NCBI GenBank assembly: GCA_964035545.1
Contig: OZ037770.1
Coordinates: 12,594,642 to 12,658,641, forward strand
Length of the DNA: 64,000 nt
Source: Bugula neritina
Lineage: Eukaryota; Bryozoa; Gymnolaemata; Cheilostomatida; Bugulidae
Direction of reading: 5' to 3'
This document shows, in pieces, positions 58,761 to 64,000 of the stretch (positions are counted from its first letter, which is position 1; the number at the start of each line of letters is the position of its first letter). A model generated the notes under the pieces. It saw only the letters and a program-made list of their open reading frames with translations. It did not search any database and was not told the DNA's origin. Position numbers and translations under genes: made by a program.

Positions 58761-61700
58761 TTTTCTTTAACAATGCTGTGAAAGATGTAAAGAGAAATAT
58801 GCTATAAATAAGAAAATATGTACGAGTAGATCTGGCCAGTAAAGTAAGATACATACGGACATGTGGAGCTAAAGCCAATGCTGAACACTCCCCTATTGTC
58901 TGATCAGTTTCCGCAGTTTTGTCACAGAATATTATTCGGTGGTTTGGGAAGCATTGCTCTTTGATTAACCAGAATTCTTCAGCACCCTGAGACATTTCAT
59001 TGGACGAAAATGCAGTAGAGATATGAGAAGTGCAATCTAAAAATATGTATAGCTATACAGATATAATTGTTTTACTTTTATTGTTGTAGTAGATATTATA
59101 ATATCTTATCTTATTATATCATTTTGTATGCCATGATAAAAGCATTTCAGTTGCTATATATTGTAGCACATCATATTCTTTATATACAGACACACTCACA
59201 CACTCACACACTCACACACTCACACACTCACACACTCACACACTCACACACTCACACACTCACACACTCACACACTCACACACTCACACACTCACACACT
59301 CACACACTCACACACTCACACACTCACACACTCACACACACATATTATATTATATGTGTGCACATCTTATTCCATTACATTACATTATTACTTTATTGTA
59401 ACATGAAATATGGTGGAGTATTCATACTCACAGCTAGTACAAGCTGGGCAAGATGTATCTCTCCCACATTGTAATGATCTGTGTTCAAACCGTAGGGCTA
59501 TAAGAATATACTGCACACACTACATACCAGTTCGGTTTACTGCACAAAAGTATTATAGTAGAACAATTGTTTGTATGTAGCTTTACATTGCTTAATGCAT
59601 TTGAACGCAGTTAGCTGTAGCTTTAAGAAACTTTCAGAAATTTATTGTACACAAGATGTCAGTAGTTTATTGTTTTATCAACATCATCTAGTTTTTCTAA
59701 TTCACTTCTACTACAACTTGAACAAACAGTGGAAAGTTAAACCATGATTGCTAAAAGTTTAGCCATTAATTTTTAAACTTTATTTTAAAGTTGTTATGAT
59801 TTTCCAGCTGCCACAAAATTATTTAAAAAACTTCAACATGATTATTATTAGAGTTATCTCACCTCTACACTCTTCCAAAACGTCAACAGCCTCTACTTTC
59901 TCTTTGGTGTTCAGTTCATAATAAGAGAGAGGGTAGAGCTCAATGGGAGAACTTTTGTTATAGCAATGTTCTTCATAGACTTTTATATGAACTAGGATTG
60001 ATTTAAAATAGTCTTTGGGCTTTGGATCAAACATTATATTGGCAGCGTTTGTCCAGTTTGCTTCACAAAATACCGGAACTGATTCTATTAAAAGAAAATA
60101 CTCTCTAAACAATTTGTTAAATCGAAACATGGTTAAAACTAAAAAACTTCAGCTGCTATGTTCACCTTATGATAATTTTAGTATGCAGCCCAATTTGGAA
60201 AGTATAAAAGAAGGCACTCATGAAACAAACATAGTTCACAGTTATTGCAAATAATTAAATTATAGTTAAAAGCAATTAAAATTAAAATGATATATAACAA
60301 AATTTGATTAAATATTTTGATTAGATAAACATTAGCCTTAAAATCTTCAAGATGGTTATGCATACTGTTGGATGTCTCAAAGGCTATACACGGATATTAT
60401 AAATTAAACTGGAAGTTTAAATAGCAGGCTATGATAGACACATCTATATACCCACCTTGGTGGCCCTGTAGATTGAACTCATATTCGGTTATTGTAACAG
60501 TATACAGATTATTTTGATTTGCAGCAGCCTGAACTTGGACATTTGTTACCAGACGACATTCTACATACAGCTGCAAATTGAATCAAATATAGCAAACATA
60601 GTTAAGATGCCTGCTTATTCCACTACCGAACAACACAGAGTGGAGTTATAGGTGAGGAGTTAAGCTAACTTCTTGCATGCTTTGTAGAGCATTAAGGTTT
60701 AAATCAAAAGTAAATAGAAGTTTAGTAGATATGATCATGTAAAAACCAGTGCCCCCTTTGTCTTAGGAACCGTATATAGGTAATTGCTTTGTAATCAACA
60801 GTATAGCTTTGATAGATCTAAGTTAATGAATTGCCAGTTATACAGCTATGACTCATTATACATAATTTTTTTTTATTTTCTGTCCCATTTAAAACAAAGA
60901 CAGCTTCAAAAAATTTACTAATAGTAACAGGCTTTAATAAAATGAAAAATTTATTATTATCTGCGTATATATTGGTTTGTGTTGCACAGAGGGTCAAAAA
61001 ATATTAATTTAAAAATAAGATATCTTGTTTTCAATTATAAAAAAGTTATAGGTAGTTATATTGACTGTTATATAGCTATCTAACCTGGTTTATAAATATG
61101 CATATTTCACTGCAAAACAATTACACACAATAATCTCCTATTAATAAGTACACAGTATAACATTTCACTATACCACCTGACTGTTTATAGCTTCTTATAA
61201 ACTTGAATTCAAGCAATGACACAGTTGAGTAACTGCATGTCAGTTGCAATTTGCTGCCAAATTTATATTCTAATTAAAATGCAATGCAACTAGGGAAAGA
61301 TTCAACTTGGCCACATTGAATTTCTGACTGAAAATCGTAAAGGCATAAACACAACTTACGTTATGTTTAAAAAAACTGAAACTATCATTTGACATTCCTT
61401 TACCTATATAAATCTCAACTGACCACCCAGTATGTGAAGTTTATAGAGTTGATATATTTTTTCAGTCTTATATCTTTGCTGCATAAATCAATTCAACTTT
61501 AGAGACACTTAGACTGAATACCAACAAAACTGACCCAAAAAATGTATACAGAAAAGTTTAAAAACTGTAATATAGTAACCTGTTAACAAGCACTTACCTT
61601 TAAGTCAACAATGATGTCCGGATTTAGCACCTCCATTTCACAGGTGATGTTGTACCTTTCATTCTGTTTGACTGAGACAGTCTGGTTGTATGATATATAA

Positions 61701-64000
61701 TCAGTAGATACTCTCTGAGAAGACCCATCACTATGACCAGTAAACTGTACCGTAATATTTCTCAGGAACTGTTGTGGCCAATAAAACAGAGAGCAGTCTG
61801 GTGACGTGGGTTTACCTTCGCAAGTTGTGGTGTAGCTTAGTTGACCATAACCACCACCAATCTCTACAGGCCTCACTGTCTGAACCAGCTCTTGGCCTGT
61901 AAGTATAACACACAGTAAACCAGTTTACTCTATACTAGAAACGACAATTAGGTTAGCATGAATTTATTTAATAAATTCAAGCTTCTAGTTTGTGTTTCAC
62001 TCACTGTAATATATACTAGAAATGACAAGTTAGTATTTTTCATTATTGTATATATTTTGTTTTAAAGTTAGGATAGCAACATAAAGTTATTTATATATTA
62101 GCCTTTTATTTGGAAAGAAGATGTAAAATTATCATGTGGCATATTATAGCATTGTTATTATACAAACTTTTAGGGGAAAGCTGTGAAAAGCTTTCAGTCA
62201 AATAGCTAATGTTTGATTTATATAACAGTTTTCCCTCTGTACTATAGAACAATTCAAAGCGTGCCATATATATACACATAACAAAACATATAATATTTAT
62301 TACAAACTTATACAGTCAGGTCAAACAACATCAAACATGTTACAATACCAGCCGCTACATTGTGGAAGAATGTTGCTGCGCATGTTTTCATCTTGTTACA
62401 GGTCCTCAAGAAGAAGTTACCACAGAACTCTGTGGCCGTCCAATAGATATTGCTGTTTAGTTCATCAACCTTCAGCTGTGGCTCTATACACTGTTTCACT
62501 ACAAATGGTGCCAAAAATATACCAACTGTAAAATGTTATAATATTTGATGGTAAACGTAATGTTATAACAGCTCTTTAGCTTTTTTAAGGTTTAAACCTT
62601 GTAGATAGAAAATTAGTAGCTTTAAGTCAATATGAGAAAAGTTGTGGCTCATGATTACTCTTTGTAATAATCCCATCCTAATATGCCCCTTGTAAGAATT
62701 TCTCATTTCTACCATTTATTTATTTTATTTGTAAAGTTATTTGATGATATTGGTTGAATCAAATACTGATAAAGAGACTAAACCACATAGTTATAGTATT
62801 TTTCTTTAAAGCATATTTAAAAATATTATTTAAAGTACAATTGTTGATTAAAAATTGCGGTACAATGCATACACAGGGTATACATTGTACCACAGACGTA
62901 TGGTGTGTGAAACAAATAGTATAAATGCTTATTGAATTTATAGAAATTGAAAAGATGACCTTAAAATTATTAACTACATGATATACAACTATTTAAAAAA
63001 TGGGAAAACAATGTCTATATATATTACTGTTCTAGCAAAATTTAAAATAATACATTATTCAATTATGCAAAAAAAATATATTCAATATTTAAATAATTTC
63101 AATATTAAACTGAGTTGAATAATCATATATTGCATAGAATATAAGCTGTTGGAGTAAAAGCTATGAAAAGCTTTTAGCTATAATGTATATGACTGATCTT
63201 TTGCTGACATTATGTTTTTACTTGCATTGCACTGTTCAACTGCAGCTTAAATGTCCTACATATAATAAAAAATAATTCCTCATAATTCTACAAACAATAT
63301 TTAAATATAACAGCGAAAAATTTTCACAGCTGTGTAACAAAACGATTTATGCAGTTTATGGTTACAAAACATAATTGAAGCAAACGTCATGCAAGTATAG
63401 CTAGTTGTCATTGTGTAATTCTATAAATAAATTTTATAAATAAATTCTATAAATAAATTCTATAAATTAATTCTATAAATAAATTCTATAAATAAATTCT
63501 ATAAATAGAATACAAGCACCTGTTGCTTGTTTACCAACCCTTATAGGATGTCACTCTATATTGGCCACTTACAGGTATCTGATCCACAACAAATACTCTG
63601 TTATGTGTAGATTCTATCATGATTGGCTACAAATCAAATTGCAACTATATAAATAGAATACGATTGGTCAGATAAGTTTCTTTCCTAAAACAGTTCTAAT
63701 TAAAAAAAGTTATCAATATAATAAAATAATATAAGACATGCAACCTATATTGTTTTTCGCAAGTTCAGAATAAAGTTGAAAATTTATTATAATTTTGAAT
63801 TAATTGTAATTTCAAATATTTTGAAAGCAAATTAAAAAGAAGTTAACAGAAATAAAACCAATTAGCAATCTACTCAACTCTTTCAGATATTATCATATCA
63901 CAATACCTTGTGAAGTAAGCATGATTCAACTGTCTGAGAGCTTAAGTCAAACACTTTCATATTAGCCTCAGTTCTTGGCACATTATTATTGCAGACTGAG
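52114..64000 (-). CDS. Large type I membrane protein with EGF modules, partial
   Basis: Exons: 63907-64000 and beyond, 63573-63597 (micro-exon, tentative), 62349-62525, 61598-61896, 60456-60570, 59863-60084, 58857-59036, 57815-57981, 57034-57175, 56176-56358, 55185-55262, 54560-54781, 53964-54041, 53547-53768, 52734-52949, 52114-52256. All phases match; about 850 residues are visible. The ectodomain has two related Cys-containing modules of four exons each. Then come EGF-like repeats in 54560-54781 ([36 protein letters not shown]) and a partial one in 53964-54041, followed by Cys-rich domains. The last exon encodes a membrane span ([18 protein letters not shown]) and a 24-residue tail. It is a cell-surface receptor or adhesion-type protein; the modules recall large VWD/EGF proteins but I cannot assign a family. 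The 5' end lies outside the window. Confidence 0.82.
52547..52720 (+). mobile_element. tRNA-derived SINE with 12-bp target-site duplication
   Basis: A box GTGGTCTACAGGTTAGAGCG, B-box region ATTTCGAACCC, TAATTACTCCTGTGCCCCAC and CTATAAATTTGTGTAAG tail. The direct repeat ATATCTAACTTA flanks it exactly (52535-52546 and 52721-52732). On the gene strand the right-hand repeat is intron positions +2 to +13 behind the donor of exon 52734-52949. Confidence 0.9.
52994..53110. mobile_element. Small fold-back (MITE-like) element, copy 2
   Basis: Ends TATAAGCAGCTC...GAGCTGCTTATA. The arms contain GAGTTGGGAG and CTCCAACTGG. Lies in an intron of the EGF-type gene. Confidence 0.75.
53828..53950 (+). mobile_element. 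Diverged tRNA-type SINE copy
   Basis: GCAGCTACAGTTTAGGACTTATAGAGCGCTTGTCTAGT and TAAGTCATGGACTCGC, then a loose match to the SINE body. It nearly fills a 195-nt intron of the EGF-type gene. Confidence 0.5.
54296..54452. mobile_element. Small fold-back (MITE-like) element, copy 3
   Basis: Left arm TTGAGTTGAGGTTGACTGAGTGCAG; right arm CTGCACTTAGCTACCC...CCAACTTGGAGCTGTTTATAG. Same family as 47699-47858; intron of the EGF-type gene. Confidence 0.75.
55270..56170. other. Intron of the EGF-type gene
   Basis: No exon is seen. The part 55885-55980 is a dispersed repeat (next entry). Confidence 0.6.
55885..55980 (+). repeat. Dispersed repeat, copy 2
   Basis: Related to 16997-17095: GATTCTAACTTTTAAATTTCAT, CTCTGAAGATG, then ATATAAGTTTA. 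The family is unknown. Confidence 0.5.
57180..57810. other. Intron of the EGF-type gene with short direct repeats
   Basis: Between 57600 and 57815 a loose unit containing CCAATCA(C/T)A...CTTGCTAACTT occurs about five times. Otherwise featureless. Confidence 0.5.
58545..58757. repeat. GT/GC dinucleotide microsatellite
   Basis: Over 200 nt of GTGTGT with GCGT variants, 100 nt after the donor of exon 58857-59036. Cys/Val- and His/Thr-rich ORFs across it are artefacts. Confidence 0.97.
59189..59340. repeat. 8-bp microsatellite (CACACACT)n
   Basis: About 19 almost perfect copies of CACACACT in an intron of the EGF-type gene. Confidence 0.97.
60580..61590. other. Intron of the EGF-type gene
   Basis: About 1 kb, AT-rich, no exon or element seen. 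Confidence 0.6.
62530..63570. other. Intron of the EGF-type gene
   Basis: No exon seen apart from the tentative micro-exon to its right (63573-63597); it contains the 13-bp repeat below. Confidence 0.5.
63419..63507. repeat. 13-bp tandem repeat
   Basis: Six to seven units of ATTCTATAAATAA, with small variants, in an intron of the EGF-type gene. Confidence 0.9.

Noticed and set aside
58537-59474. Cys/Val- and His/Thr-repeat ORFs
   Set aside because: Products of the GT and CACACACT microsatellites; only the short non-repeat part 58857-59036 is a real exon.

Overview
This is a stretch of an AT-rich nuclear genome from an invertebrate animal. The genes are split by many short to medium introns with GT-AG borders, and their reading phase is kept from exon to exon. 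The window is crowded with retrotransposons, SINEs, fold-back elements and tandem repeats. The gene families present (BIR/IAP-like protein, RING/B-box protein with a beta-propeller, GT92 glycosyltransferase, EGF-type cell-surface protein) and the types of mobile element would fit a marine lophotrochozoan, but I cannot name the species from sequence alone.

Layout. 1-3.4 kb (minus): 3' part of a multi-exon gene whose last visible exon starts a BIR (IAP-type) zinc domain. 3.6-7.6 kb (minus): a frameshifted CR1/Jockey-group LINE inside degenerate low-complexity DNA. 8.06-8.64 kb: a long inverted-repeat element. 8.7-25.1 kb (plus): a complete DIS3L2-type exoribonuclease gene of 20 coding exons (about 918 aa); six of its introns carry locally expanded tandem repeats. 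26.8-39.6 kb (minus): a TRIM-like gene (RING, B-boxes, coiled coil, propeller) split by a 7.5 kb Ty3/Gypsy element whose two 304-bp LTRs differ at one base. 40.75-42.77 kb (minus): an unrecognised small gene. 44.9-47.15 kb (minus): a two-exon GT92 glycosyltransferase. 48.8-51.74 kb (minus): a Lys/Asp/His-rich protein built from about 22 copies of a 27-residue unit. 52.1 kb to the right edge (minus): a large type I membrane protein with EGF modules and a duplicated four-exon ectodomain module, 5' end outside the window.

The genes do not form a pathway. DIS3L2 degrades uridylated RNA in the cytoplasm, the TRIM-like protein is probably a ubiquitin ligase, GT92 acts in the Golgi, and the EGF protein is at the cell surface. 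The strongest common theme is structural: mobile elements and tandem repeats lying right beside splice sites. The Gypsy element starts 10 nt into a TRIM intron, a SINE starts 14 nt into an intron of the EGF gene, and the end of one DIS3L2 exon with its splice donor is present three times in tandem. Exon borders were derived by hand from splice motifs, phase and protein sense; they have not been checked against transcripts.
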